Virus record (IMG/VR): IMGVR_UViG_3300048582_000136
Span: 1-64,000 of that record
Length of the DNA: 64,000 nucleotides
Reading direction: 5' to 3' (one strand)
Source: a virus
Shown: positions 1 through 6,548 of the stretch, piece after piece
Layout of the letters: each line of letters begins with the position of its first letter
Numbering within the stretch: position 1 is the stretch's first letter
Program-made: the position numbers and the translations under genes
Notes under the pieces: model-generated
The model's input: the letters and a program-made list of their open reading frames with translations, nothing else
Told to the model about the DNA's origin: nothing
Databases searched by the model: none

Positions 1-152
1 TGCAAGAGCGCGAGCAACGCGGGCGGAACGGGGCGCTGCGGGAGGCGGCTGACGAATGGCTTAATGTGCGCGCCGAGGGCAGATTGGTTATGGGGGCGCT
101 CATTGCTTATTCTGACCGCATCCGCGCTCTGATCCAGGAGGCCCCGCAATGA
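1..152 (+). CDS. Hypothetical protein, 3' end only (cut by window start)
   Basis: The frame is open from base 3 to a TGA at 150-152 and encodes the last 49 residues of a protein whose start lies outside the window. The visible part is charged and helical-looking (rich in Arg, Glu and Ala), with no motif I recognise. The stop overlaps the next small frame as ATGA, so it belongs to a translationally coupled run of small genes. Base composition is higher in G+C than the genes after 950, suggesting a block of different origin. I cannot assign a function; that it is coding is inferred from the coupling and the open frame. Confidence 0.5.
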   Translation, partial: QEREQRGRNGALREAADEWLNVRAEGRLVMGALIAYSDRIRALIQEAPQ

Positions 153-214
153 CACCGCAAGAACTGGCCGACCACGCCGCCAGGATCGCCGCGCAGTTGG
201 AGGGGATGGGATGA
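149..214 (+). CDS. Very small ORF, 21 aa
   Basis: This short frame starts at an ATG overlapping the previous stop (ATGA at 149-152) and ends at a TGA overlapping the next ATG (211-214). The peptide begins MTPQELADHAARIAAQLEG and looks like one amphipathic helix. Both junctions being ATGA overlaps is the only support. It may be a real micro-protein or a translational coupler that carries ribosomes into the next gene. No family is recognised. Confidence 0.35.
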   Translation: MTPQELADHAARIAAQLEGMG

Positions 215-546
215 GGGATCGTGCGGAGCCAAATTTTGGCCACCATTATTCCCATTGCTACGGCGTCCATATCGACGGATGGGGCGACGGTCCGTTGCTG
301 ATCCGTTACAACGAACGCGAATGGTGGTTTGAATTTTCCGAAATGTGGGGGCCAACGCTTCTGCGGAAGCGCGATCTGCAACCATCTGAAAAGCAGCCGA
401 TACGCGAAGATGACCCGTTCTGGGCACCATTTCAGTTGTGGATGTCCGGCGGAAGGCGTTGCCGCGCCGTCTGGTCTCGCGCAACGCGACATCCGCGCCG
501 CATTAAATACTGGGTTTGCCACGTCCCGAAAGTGCACAAGCCATGA
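211..546 (+). CDS. Hypothetical protein, 111 aa
   Basis: The ATG at 211 overlaps the upstream stop (ATGA). The protein is rich in Trp, Tyr and Arg, with a stretch near residues 20-45 (VHIDGWGDGPLLIRYNEREW) that looks like a compact beta-rich fold. It has no signal peptide or membrane segment. I recognise no enzyme motif. It lies in the GC-rich left block (1-845), whose small ATGA-coupled genes resemble cargo found in phages of Rhodobacter-like hosts; that comparison is an inference from style, not a database match. Confidence 0.6.
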   Translation: MRDRAEPNFGHHYSHCYGVHIDGWGDGPLLIRYNEREWWFEFSEMWGPTLLRKRDLQPSEKQPIREDDPFWAPFQLWMSGGRRCRAVWSRATRHPRRIKYWVCHVPKVHKP

Positions 547-569
547 CCGCCCGCGCCATTGGAGGTAGA

Positions 570-845
570 ATGATGGGCCAATGGAAAGCCTACTTCCCCG
601 AAGATGGAGAGACCGCCGAGGACGCGCGGGAAATCAAGCCCCGCTATGACTGGCAGTCTCCCTTCTATGATGCCCGACACGCCGCCAGGCGCGCATGCGA
701 ATTTGATTACGATGAGCGCCATGGATGGGACCGCAGCCGAGACACCAGATTCCTGATCGTCATCATCGATCCGAAAGGCGTGCATCACAGCTTCAACGCT
801 TGGCATGAGCCAACGATTGACCACCTGGTCGAGGAGATCAAATGA
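570..845 (+). CDS. Hypothetical protein, 91 aa
   Basis: I chose the ATG at 570 (a second ATG follows at 573) because a GGAGGT ribosome binding site sits at 561-566. An in-frame ATG at 543 overlaps the previous stop (ATGA) and is an alternative start that adds nine residues. The protein is acidic and aromatic (FPEDGETAEDAREI near the start, then a DARHAARRACEFDYDERHGWD stretch split by Arg residues). No catalytic motif is recognised. It is the last gene of the GC-rich left block. Confidence 0.6.
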   Translation: MMGQWKAYFPEDGETAEDAREIKPRYDWQSPFYDARHAARRACEFDYDERHGWDRSRDTRFLIVIIDPKGVHHSFNAWHEPTIDHLVEEIK

Positions 846-934
846 TCCCCATCCCCCGATACCTCTTCGAATTCTACTCCCACATTTGGGGAAAAGAATT
901 CGTCAGTAAGATCTGGTTTCCAGCTCCTCTCTGA
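842..934 (+). CDS. Possible small ORF, 30 aa
   Basis: A 30-codon frame starts at an ATG overlapping the previous stop (ATGA at 842-845) and ends at a TGA at 932-934, 11 bases before the HD-domain gene. The peptide is hydrophobic and aromatic (MIPIPRYLFEFYSHIWGKEF). It sits where base composition shifts from the GC-rich block to the phage body, so it could equally be junction sequence. Support is only the overlap geometry. Confidence 0.3.
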   Translation: MIPIPRYLFEFYSHIWGKEFVSKIWFPAPL

Positions 935-945
935 AAGCTTCCCCC

Positions 946-1428
946 ATGTCCTACATGTCTCCTGTCGTCATTGCCCACCAGGCTGGGCAGGTCACTCGAT
1001 ACCACACCAATCCAGTGGTTTCTCGACTGAACCAGACCACGGCCGATCACAGCCATGGCGTGATCATGATACTCCTCAAGCTTCATCCAAACCCAAGCCG
1101 TAATCTCCTGGCTCAAGCTGCGGTCCACGACTCTGGTGAACGTTGGGCAGGGGATCTTCCATACCCTTTCAAGAAAGCCAACCCTGAAGCTGCTGCGGCT
1201 CATCATGAAACCGAAGTGCGGTTGGCAATCGAACACGAAATCCCACAGTTCCATCACGACCTCACCATGGAAGACCAGAAATGGCTCTTCTTCGCTGACA
1301 AGCTCGAATCCTACCTCTACGTCCAGATCTTCTGTCCCTGGATCCAAGTCGGCAACGGCTGGCCTGAACAGAAAGACATGCTTCTCCGGATGGCTCAAGA
1401 GCTCGGTATCAACCAGGAAATCTTCTGA
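946..1428 (+). CDS. HD-domain 5'-nucleotidase (YfbR-like)
   Basis: This 160-residue protein has the HD-domain signature of the YfbR family of 5'-deoxynucleotidases: a His pair in HSHG (about residues 36-39), then VHDSGERWAGDLPYPFK (about 61-77), matching the family pattern HD..E...GD.P.P.K. Such enzymes are metal-dependent and strip phosphate from (deoxy)nucleoside monophosphates in the cytoplasm. Length is close to the family norm. It overlaps the next gene as TGATG, so HD and HAD phosphatases are co-translated. It may balance nucleotide pools together with Dcd, ThyX and dUTPase at 7.7-10.3 kb. Substrate specificity cannot be read from the sequence. Confidence 0.8.
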   Translation: MSYMSPVVIAHQAGQVTRYHTNPVVSRLNQTTADHSHGVIMILLKLHPNPSRNLLAQAAVHDSGERWAGDLPYPFKKANPEAAAAHHETEVRLAIEHEIPQFHHDLTMEDQKWLFFADKLESYLYVQIFCPWIQVGNGWPEQKDMLLRMAQELGINQEIF

Positions 1429-1952
1429 TGGACATCATCTTCGACATCGACGGCACTCTTGCCGATGCTACCCACCGGCTGCACTTCATCAAGGACATGG
1501 CTTTCTGGACGTCCAAGGAAGGGCGTGTTCCCACCCCTGACTGGGATACCTTCCTCTCAGATGAGATGGTCTCCAAGGATGCTCCCATCCCCCAGACCTG
1601 GCAGATGCTGACCCTTCTCCTCATGGGCGGCAACAACCGGATCTACTTCATCACCGGCCGCCCGGAAGCCCAACGCCAGACCACCTACGACTGGCTCACA
1701 GATACCAGCTGTCCGGTCCGCTCCCAAGCTGCTCTCCTGATGAAGGATCATCCCTATGGTCGGATCCCCCAGATGGAGATGCGAACCACAGGTGATCGCC
1801 GGCCGAGTCACATCGTCAAGGAAGAGCGCCTGCAGCAAATCCGCTTCCGGGGAGCCAACCCTACCATGGTCTTCGAAGACCGGGCTGACGACACCGCCAT
1901 GTGGCGTCGCAACGGGCTCCTGTGCTGCCAGGTCGCAGAAGGAAACTACTGA
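1428..1952 (+). CDS. HAD-superfamily phosphatase
   Basis: The N-terminus FDIDGTLAD (residues 5-13) is HAD motif I with the nucleophile and acid/base Asp pair. IYFITGRPEAQR (about residues 72-83) fits motif II (S/T after hydrophobics), and VFEDRADD near residue 150 fits the C-terminal acidic motif. Layout and size resemble the phosphatase half of T4-type polynucleotide kinase/phosphatase or small deoxynucleotidases. There is no P-loop, so no kinase activity is expected. It is coupled by overlap to the HD nucleotidase before it and the zinc-ribbon gene after it. The role is probably nucleotide or nucleic-acid 3'-end dephosphorylation; which of the two is open. Confidence 0.75.
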   Translation: MDIIFDIDGTLADATHRLHFIKDMAFWTSKEGRVPTPDWDTFLSDEMVSKDAPIPQTWQMLTLLLMGGNNRIYFITGRPEAQRQTTYDWLTDTSCPVRSQAALLMKDHPYGRIPQMEMRTTGDRRPSHIVKEERLQQIRFRGANPTMVFEDRADDTAMWRRNGLLCCQVAEGNY

Positions 1953-2173
1953 TGATCGACACCAGCCTGACTCACTGCTCCTGCTGTGGAGCCAAGCTGG
2001 CCGTGATCGATAGTCGCCGGAGAGCCTATGGCAACGTCCAGGCTGTCTGGCGCCGTCGTCGTTGTGTCGACTGCAAGACCTACTCCCACACCGTGGAGAT
2101 GCCGGCAAAGCTGGCTCGTAAAGTTCTGCATGCTACCGCCACTCAACCCGTCCCTCTAGGTAAGATCACATGA
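1952..2173 (+). CDS. NrdR-like zinc-ribbon protein A, 73 aa
   Basis: I use the ATG at 1952, which overlaps the preceding TGA. Two CxxC pairs flank an Arg-rich strand: CSCC near residue 10, the segment VIDSRRRAYG, then RRRRCVDCKTYSHT. This is the layout of the N-terminal zinc ribbon of NrdR, the repressor of ribonucleotide reductase genes. The ATP-cone domain of NrdR is absent, so it is a free-standing ribbon. It probably binds DNA or a protein partner. It is followed at once by a second ribbon gene (ATGA overlap), making a tandem pair after two nucleotide phosphatases. Confidence 0.6.
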   Translation: MIDTSLTHCSCCGAKLAVIDSRRRAYGNVQAVWRRRRCVDCKTYSHTVEMPAKLARKVLHATATQPVPLGKIT

Positions 2174-2379
2174 CCAACCCTCTCCCCCAGGGACCAATCG
2201 AAGAGTCCCTTACCCACTGCAGCTGTGGTGCCAAGTTCAATGTCGTCAACAGCCGGGTGCATATCATCCAGGGCTTGCAGACTGTCTACCGTCGCAAGAC
2301 CTGTCCCACCTGCAAGACCAGCAAAAGCACCTATGAGCTCGAGCGCACGCTCGTACTCGATGTCTTGGGCGAAGCCTAG
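2170..2379 (+). CDS. NrdR-like zinc-ribbon protein B, 69 aa
   Basis: This is a paralogue of the preceding gene by pattern: SLTHCSCGAKFNVVNSR in the first half and YRRKTCPTCKTSKSTYELER in the second. The first knuckle is CSC rather than a full CxxC, so zinc binding may use the neighbouring His. Start and upstream stop overlap as ATGA. Like its neighbour it lacks an ATP-cone. A regulatory or adaptor role linked to nucleotide metabolism is an inference from the NrdR resemblance and from the neighbours. Confidence 0.6.
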   Translation: MTNPLPQGPIEESLTHCSCGAKFNVVNSRVHIIQGLQTVYRRKTCPTCKTSKSTYELERTLVLDVLGEA

Positions 2380-2436
2380 CTTCTGCCCTTTTCCTGGTGT
2401 TTTTTCGTTCCCCTGAACCCTCACAGGATCCCAACC

Positions 2437-2913
2437 ATGCGTACTCTTCTTGCCTCCGCTCTTCTCGCGGCCGTCCCTGCTTCACCCTCGTTGGCTGAAG
2501 AAAGCTTCCTTCTCTACTCCAAAGGCGCATGGGAAGTGCACTACACCATCATAAATGGTGTCCCCACTTGCTCGGCTTCAGTCGCCGGAGATGGAGTCTA
2601 TTTCTCCCTCGACACCACCGTCATGGGTCTCCATGCCTGGTACATTTCCCAAGACAACAACTTCGGTCCAAACATCGTCACCGGCAACATGGCCGTATGG
2701 ATCGACAACTATCCATCCTGGAACACCCCAGCTGAGGCCTCGCAAAACTGGGTCTACATGCAGAACCTGCACACAGACTTCCTGCGCCAGATCCTTAACG
2801 GCAATCGTTTGTGGATCGACCAAGAGGCAGATGGTCGTTGGGACGCCTGGTTCTCTCTCGATGGATCCACGGCCGCCCTCTACGCCCTGTCCGACTGCAA
2901 ACAGAAGCTCTGA
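2437..2913 (+). CDS. Secreted protein with signal peptide, 158 aa
   Basis: The first 20 residues (MRTLLASALLAAVPASPSLA) form a Sec-type signal peptide with a predicted cut after SLA-E. The mature part is rich in Trp, Asn and aromatic residues and has two Cys (near residues 45 and 154) that could form one disulphide in the periplasm. It shows no catalytic motif and no membrane anchor. Export by an early or middle phage gene suggests an envelope role such as superinfection exclusion, but this is inference only. Confidence 0.65.
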   Translation: MRTLLASALLAAVPASPSLAEESFLLYSKGAWEVHYTIINGVPTCSASVAGDGVYFSLDTTVMGLHAWYISQDNNFGPNIVTGNMAVWIDNYPSWNTPAEASQNWVYMQNLHTDFLRQILNGNRLWIDQEADGRWDAWFSLDGSTAALYALSDCKQKL

Positions 2914-2924
2914 AGGAGACTACT

Positions 2925-3323
2925 ATGTTCGACGGCTTCTGGTATCGCTGCGAAGTGAAACATTGCTCGGTCGCTGACGAGTGGGGTGACCATGACTACA
3001 CCTCTACCGAGATCGTCTGGACCAAGTTCGCAGTCATCAGAGAAACTCCGAAAGGGGTCTGGCTCACCCCAGTTCCCCTCTCCTACACAGATCCTGATGC
3101 TCTGCATGGCAAAGACCGGCATTTCAAGAATCTGGTCCTCGGCAACTCAAACAAGCAGCTCGCCTGTCCCACCAGAGAGCTGGCTTTGGCCGATGCCATC
3201 GCTCGCAAAGAGCGCCACATCGCTGGCTGTCAGGCCCGACTCTATCGAGCTCAGGAAGATTTTCGAGTCCTCAAAGGCGAGTCTTTTCGGCTCGCAGAGC
3301 CCATGTTTGAAGGAGTAGCCTGA
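2925..3323 (+). CDS. Hypothetical protein, 132 aa
   Basis: The ATG at 2925 is preceded by GAAGGAGA (2912-2919), a good ribosome binding site. The N-terminal half is beta-like with many aromatic residues (FDGFWYRCEVKHCSVADEW). The C-terminal third is a charged helix (IARKERHIAGCQARLYRAQED). No known family is recognised. The stop overlaps the next ATG, so the two are coupled. Confidence 0.6.
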   Translation: MFDGFWYRCEVKHCSVADEWGDHDYTSTEIVWTKFAVIRETPKGVWLTPVPLSYTDPDALHGKDRHFKNLVLGNSNKQLACPTRELALADAIARKERHIAGCQARLYRAQEDFRVLKGESFRLAEPMFEGVA

Positions 3324-3520
3324 TGGGCGAACACCCAAAAGACCTCCACAAGCTCTTCATGATCGATGATGACACCGTCTTCGTCCGAGAACAACTCCAC
3401 CAGATGGGTCTAACTCTACGCCAAGGGCTTGCAGCTGGTGCCCAAGGGTTTCAGCTTGAGCTTAACGCCAAGACCGCGGCACACCTGGCCAACATCCTCA
3501 TCATCGATGATGGCGGATAA
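3323..3520 (+). CDS. Hypothetical protein, 65 aa
   Basis: Small, mostly helical acidic protein starting at an ATG that overlaps the previous stop (TGATG). It ends in LIIDDGG. It has no cysteine, membrane segment or catalytic motif. It closes the first early transcription unit: the 111 bases after it contain tandem hairpins rather than genes. Function unknown. Confidence 0.55.
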   Translation: MGEHPKDLHKLFMIDDDTVFVREQLHQMGLTLRQGLAAGAQGFQLELNAKTAAHLANILIIDDGG

Positions 3521-3526
3521 TCCTCA

Positions 3527-3604
3527 AAGATCAGCTTGATCTTCTGCTGATCCTGTGGGATCAGATCGGTCTGTTTTGTGGGTTTCGTGGTTCTTGGAAT
3601 CACG
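3527..3604 (+). promoter_or_regulatory. Three tandem small hairpins, candidate N4-type vRNAP promoters
   Basis: The spacer 3521-3631 holds three hairpins. (1) AAGATCA-GCT-TGATCTT at 3527-3543: 7 bp, 3-nt loop. (2) CTGATCC-TGTG-GGATCAG at 3547-3564: 7 bp, 4-nt loop. (3) CGTGGTTC-TTG-GGAATCACG at 3586-3604: 8 bp with one G-T pair, 3-nt loop. N4 virion RNA polymerase reads promoters as single-stranded hairpins with 5-7 bp stems and 3-nt loops, so these are good candidates. There is no U-run after any of them, which argues against ordinary terminators. Confidence 0.5.
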
Positions 3605-3631
3605 AGACCAACCACAGATCGAGAAAGACCC

Positions 3632-3805
3632 ATGATCAAAAAATCCACCAACTGGCCTCGATACTCGCATGACGAAAGCCAAATCTGCACTTTTTGTGCA
3701 GGTAATGGATTCGTTCCTGCCATATCCAACTTCCCTCCCATCAAAACTTGCGCTGCCTGTGCCGGTTCTGGGTGTGTGACCCACTTCGAAAGGAAACCCG
3801 CATGA
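3632..3805 (+). CDS. DnaJ-type zinc-knuckle mini-protein, 57 aa
   Basis: The ATG at 3632 starts a 57-residue protein with two CxxCxGxG elements, CTFCAGNG and CAACAGSG, separated by about 17 residues. This is the repeat of the DnaJ cysteine-rich domain, here with one pair instead of two and without a J domain. It should bind one zinc ion. It may act as an adaptor or chaperone-like factor; nothing visible names the partner. It overlaps the next gene (ATGA-type at 3802-3805). Confidence 0.55.
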   Translation: MIKKSTNWPRYSHDESQICTFCAGNGFVPAISNFPPIKTCAACAGSGCVTHFERKPA

Positions 3806-4134
3806 ACGTCGAAGAGATGTATGCCACTGCCCGCCGCCTCAAGCAGCTCATGATCGACAAGGGCTACGGCTCTGCCAGAGTGAGCATCTCAGTCCAATAC
3901 ATCGGGGCCCCCCTGGTAATCTTTCTCGAGACCGGTGGAGGCCGATCCAATCCTCTCATGGGCAAGGCTACCGTTGAAGGGCTTGGTCGCCTCATCGAGA
4001 TGGCTGAAGACTGGATCGCAGATCTTCCCGATCAGATGATCGTCAAGCGGGAAGAGTTCTACAAGCTCGTCGAGAGTCTTTCCTCCCGTGCTGAGGAACT
4101 CGGCATCGAGCTGCCGGTCAAACTGGCCAGCTGA
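3802..4134 (+). CDS. Hypothetical protein, 110 aa
   Basis: I use the ATG at 3802 (MNVEEMYATARRLKQL), which overlaps the zinc-knuckle gene's stop and follows AAAGGAAA. Helical N- and C-terminal segments flank a central beta stretch (ARVSISVQYIGAPLVIFLE). There is no recognised domain. Its stop overlaps the start of the DUF4031 gene by one base, so both are in one operon with the SleB-type hydrolase. Confidence 0.55.
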   Translation: MNVEEMYATARRLKQLMIDKGYGSARVSISVQYIGAPLVIFLETGGGRSNPLMGKATVEGLGRLIEMAEDWIADLPDQMIVKREEFYKLVESLSSRAEELGIELPVKLAS

Positions 4135-4391
4135 TGGTTTACGTTGACCCAGCTCGGCATCCCTATGGCCGCATGCTCATGTGCCACATGATGGCCGATA
4201 CGACTGAAGAGCTTTTGCTCATGGCAGATCGCATCGGCGTTCAGCGCAAGTGGATCCAGAAACCTGGAACCGCTTATGAGCATTTCGACATCGCAAAAAA
4301 CAAGCGTGAGCTTGCTGTTGCTGCCGGAGCCAAGGAAGTCTCAAGCATGGATTTGGGTCGGCTCATCCGCAAACGAAAGGCCAATCCATGA
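4134..4391 (+). CDS. DUF4031 protein
   Basis: The opening VYVDPARHPYGRMLMCHMMAD followed by ADRIGVQRKWIQ is the signature of the DUF4031 family, which is common in phages and actinobacteria. The length (85 aa) fits. Conserved Asp, His, Arg and Met/Cys residues suggest a small catalytic or metal-binding protein, but the family has no established biochemical role that I know. It overlaps the hydrolase gene after it by four bases (ATGA). Confidence 0.75.
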   Translation: MVYVDPARHPYGRMLMCHMMADTTEELLLMADRIGVQRKWIQKPGTAYEHFDIAKNKRELAVAAGAKEVSSMDLGRLIRKRKANP

Positions 4392-4768
4392 CTGTCATCG
4401 CATCCGTCCTCTGTCTCGCCATGAACATCTATGGCGAGGCCAGAGGAGAGTCCCTCGAGGGCCAGATGGCTGTCGCCCAGGTGACGCTCAACCGGGTCGA
4501 GCACCCCGCTTATCCCGACGACGTCTGTTCTGTGGTGTTCCAGGAGAGCCAATTCTCCTGGACCAGATCTCCCTTGGAGATCAACGAACCAGAAGCTTTC
4601 GCTACGTCACTTCAAGTGGCTGGCCAGGTCCTTTTCGATCGGCCAGAGGATCTGACGCACGGATCGACCCATTTCTACTCGGGAAAAAGGGTTCCTTCCT
4701 GGGCACATCGTCTCGATCGCGTTGGTAGGATCGACAACCATACCTTCTTTCGGTTGCCTCGATCCTGA
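4388..4768 (+). CDS. SleB-type cell wall hydrolase
   Basis: This 126-residue protein matches the catalytic domain of SleB/CwlJ-type hydrolases (Hydrolase_2): NIYGEARGE near residues 13-21 with the probable catalytic Glu, GQMAVAQVTLNRV (25-37), and CSVVFQESQFSWT (46-58). Such domains act as lytic transglycosylases on peptidoglycan. There is no signal peptide or peptidoglycan-binding domain. It lies in the early/middle region, 42 kb from the T7-type amidase of the lysis cassette. Possible roles are a second endolysin or an entry-stage remodeller. A terminator follows its stop. Confidence 0.75.
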   Translation: MTVIASVLCLAMNIYGEARGESLEGQMAVAQVTLNRVEHPAYPDDVCSVVFQESQFSWTRSPLEINEPEAFATSLQVAGQVLFDRPEDLTHGSTHFYSGKRVPSWAHRLDRVGRIDNHTFFRLPRS

Positions 4769-4782
4769 TGGGCTCGACCCAC

Positions 4783-4806
4783 AGGAAGGGGTTGTCTTTC
4801 CTTTTT
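4783..4806 (+). terminator. Rho-independent terminator
   Basis: An 8-bp imperfect stem (4783-4790 with 4795-4802, two G-T pairs, loop GTTG) is followed by TTTT. It lies 15 bases after the SleB-type hydrolase stop and ends the operon that begins near 3632. Confidence 0.55.
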
Positions 4807-4879
4807 GATCAGATATAGCCCCCGCCCCAAAGGTCACACCCCTTGACCTAAACTGACAAGTTCACATTCGGAGACCGCC

Positions 4880-5233
4880 ATGCAAGAGACCAAACACGAG
4901 AAGTTTCTGCGGCTGATGAAAGCCCGTCTCGAACGTGCTCTGGAAGATTTCCGGCTGATCTCTCAGCTGGCATCCACCAACTACCGCAACACCCCCGAAG
5001 AGGCCTATGAGGCGATCACGATCCTCGATCGAGCCCTGAAAGCCACCGCGGCGTCCTTCGGCATCGGCTACCGATCCTGGGTCCAGGATCCCCGCAAGGC
5101 GAAGGACTTCGCCCCGCAGCTCGGTGAGATCAACGAGATCGACGCCGCCAAATCCATCGCCTTCATCGAATCCGGCAACCCCCAATTTGCCATCGAACAA
5201 CTCAAAGCCGCCATCAACAAAGAGCCCCGATAG
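4880..5233 (+). CDS. Hypothetical protein, 117 aa
   Basis: The ATG at 4880 follows a GGAGA site (4870-4874). The protein is almost all helix, with a basic N-terminal half (KHEKFLRLMKARLERALEDF) and an Ala-rich C-terminal half. It has no cysteine, signal or motif I recognise. It stands nine bases before the MoxR-type ATPase gene and is probably co-transcribed with it; a link to that ATPase is guilt by association only. Confidence 0.55.
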   Translation: MQETKHEKFLRLMKARLERALEDFRLISQLASTNYRNTPEEAYEAITILDRALKATAASFGIGYRSWVQDPRKAKDFAPQLGEINEIDAAKSIAFIESGNPQFAIEQLKAAINKEPR

Positions 5234-5242
5234 GATCCTGTC

Positions 5243-6268
5243 ATGAACCTCGCCTACTCTCCCAAACAGATCTACGAAGAGATCGAAGTGACCACTGCTG
5301 TCGGCCTTGTGCCGATGATCGAAGGCTCTCCTGGCTCGTCCAAATCCGCCATCGTGGCCAAGTTCGCCAAGGACTACGCTCTGAAGCTGATCGACATCCG
5401 GCTCGGACAGTACATGCCTGAAGACCTCAACGGTCTGCCCATGCGGAACGGCGACAAAGCAGCCTTTGTGCCTTTCGACACCTTCCCAATCGAAGGGGAT
5501 CCAATCCCCCCAGGCTACCAAGGCTGGCTCATCTTCTTCGACGAGATCACCTCGGCCCAGAAGCCGACCCAAGCCGCCGCCTACAAAATCATCCTCGACA
5601 AGATGACGGGCAACAAGAAGCTTCACCCCAACGTCATCATGGTGGCGGCCGGCAACAAGTCGACCGACAAAGCTGTCGTGACCCAGATGAGCACCGCTCT
5701 GGCTTCTCGAATGGTCCACTACTCCCTCGAACCAACGGTGCAAGACTTCACCGAGTATGGTCTCCAGGCCGGCATCGATCAGCGAATCCTGGCTTTCGTT
5801 AACGAAGTCCCTTCCCGTCTGATGCGGTTCAACCCGGAGAAAGTCGGCCTTGACAAGACCTTCCCCTGCCCGCGGACCTGGGAATTCCTCTCCCGTCTGA
5901 TCAAGAACAAGCCTATCGAAGATCGCCACCTCGGCCGTCTTGCCGGAACCATCGGCCAAGGCACTGCCATCGAGTTCCTGACCTTCGTGAAGCTCTACGA
6001 CAAGCTGCCGAAGCTTCCAGACATTCTGGCCAATCCCCAGGCAGTCCCCGTGCCGGCCGAAGCAAGTGCCAAATACGCCACCATGTTCATGCTCGTGGAA
6101 CATGCCGATCTGCAAAACATCGATCCGATTGTCGAATACATCAAGAAGTTCGGCCTCGATCAGCAGATCGTCTTCTCCCGATCCCTGAACGCCAGGGATC
6201 GGACCATCGTCGAAAAGTCGACAACCTTCGCTCAATACATCAACTCCATCCTTAAATACATGAGCTGA
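5243..6268 (+). CDS. MoxR-type AAA+ ATPase (N4 gp24-like)
   Basis: Walker A is GSPGSSKS (residues 28-35) and Walker B is WLIFFDEIT near residue 95. These are followed by sensor 1 (VMVAAGNKSTD) and a second-region Arg-rich stretch (CPRTWEFLSRLI). The order and length (341 aa) fit the MoxR/CoxD branch of AAA+ proteins, which remodel partners bound through a VWA-domain protein. Such a partner is encoded just downstream (6545-7681). N4-like phages carry this ATPase/VWA pair as gp24/gp25, which supports the phage assignment. The cellular target is unknown. Confidence 0.85.
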   Translation: MNLAYSPKQIYEEIEVTTAVGLVPMIEGSPGSSKSAIVAKFAKDYALKLIDIRLGQYMPEDLNGLPMRNGDKAAFVPFDTFPIEGDPIPPGYQGWLIFFDEITSAQKPTQAAAYKIILDKMTGNKKLHPNVIMVAAGNKSTDKAVVTQMSTALASRMVHYSLEPTVQDFTEYGLQAGIDQRILAFVNEVPSRLMRFNPEKVGLDKTFPCPRTWEFLSRLIKNKPIEDRHLGRLAGTIGQGTAIEFLTFVKLYDKLPKLPDILANPQAVPVPAEASAKYATMFMLVEHADLQNIDPIVEYIKKFGLDQQIVFSRSLNARDRTIVEKSTTFAQYINSILKYMS

Positions 6269-6301
6269 TGTTACCCAGATCCGCTTGCTGCAGCAGGCGG
6301 C

Positions 6302-6346
6302 GGGGGGACGGGTATGAGTCTGGCTTAGCTTGTCTACCGTCCCCCC
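6302..6346 (+). promoter_or_regulatory. 10-bp perfect hairpin between MoxR ATPase and next gene
   Basis: GGGGGGACGG (6302-6311) pairs perfectly with CCGTCCCCCC (6337-6346) across a 25-nt loop. There is no U-run, and the ribosome binding site and start of the next gene follow within 23 bases, so it is more likely an mRNA leader structure or processing/stability element than a terminator. A near-palindrome (GCTTGCTGCAGCAGGC, 6283-6298) lies just before it. Confidence 0.5.
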
Positions 6347-6368
6347 ACACTCTTTCCAGGAGAACCTC

Positions 6369-6548
6369 ATGCCTCGTTATAATCATGCCTATGACTTCGC
6401 TTTCGAAGTGATCTCTGAAGATGAACAAGCCGAAGACGTCACTGCGGCCATGATTCGAGAAGCGCTTCTAAAGCGAGCCACAAATCTCAGTGACAAAGAA
6501 ATCATGGAAGCATGTAACTGCTGGGACACCAACAGGATCGAACAATGA
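6369..6548 (+). CDS. Small acidic protein between MoxR and VWA genes, 59 aa
   Basis: I use the ATG at 6369, preceded by AGGAGAA (6358-6364). The sequence MPRYNHAYDFAFEVISEDEQ then AAMIREALLKR looks like a compact acidic helix-strand protein, of a kind often seen in phages of alphaproteobacteria (recollection, not a search). It overlaps the VWA gene by ATGA, so it is embedded in the MoxR-VWA operon and may be a regulator or adaptor of that complex. Confidence 0.6.
   Translation: MPRYNHAYDFAFEVISEDEQAEDVTAAMIREALLKRATNLSDKEIMEACNCWDTNRIEQ

Noticed and set aside
4842-4870. Sigma70-like promoter (TTGACC with a 17-base spacer)
   Set aside because: The matching -10 position (ATTCGG) is poor.
4862-6370. 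Long antisense open frame (about 500 codons) on the minus strand opposite the MoxR ATPase
   Set aside because: It lacks recognisable motifs, its composition is that of a complement of a codon-biased gene, and the plus-strand gene has clear Walker motifs.
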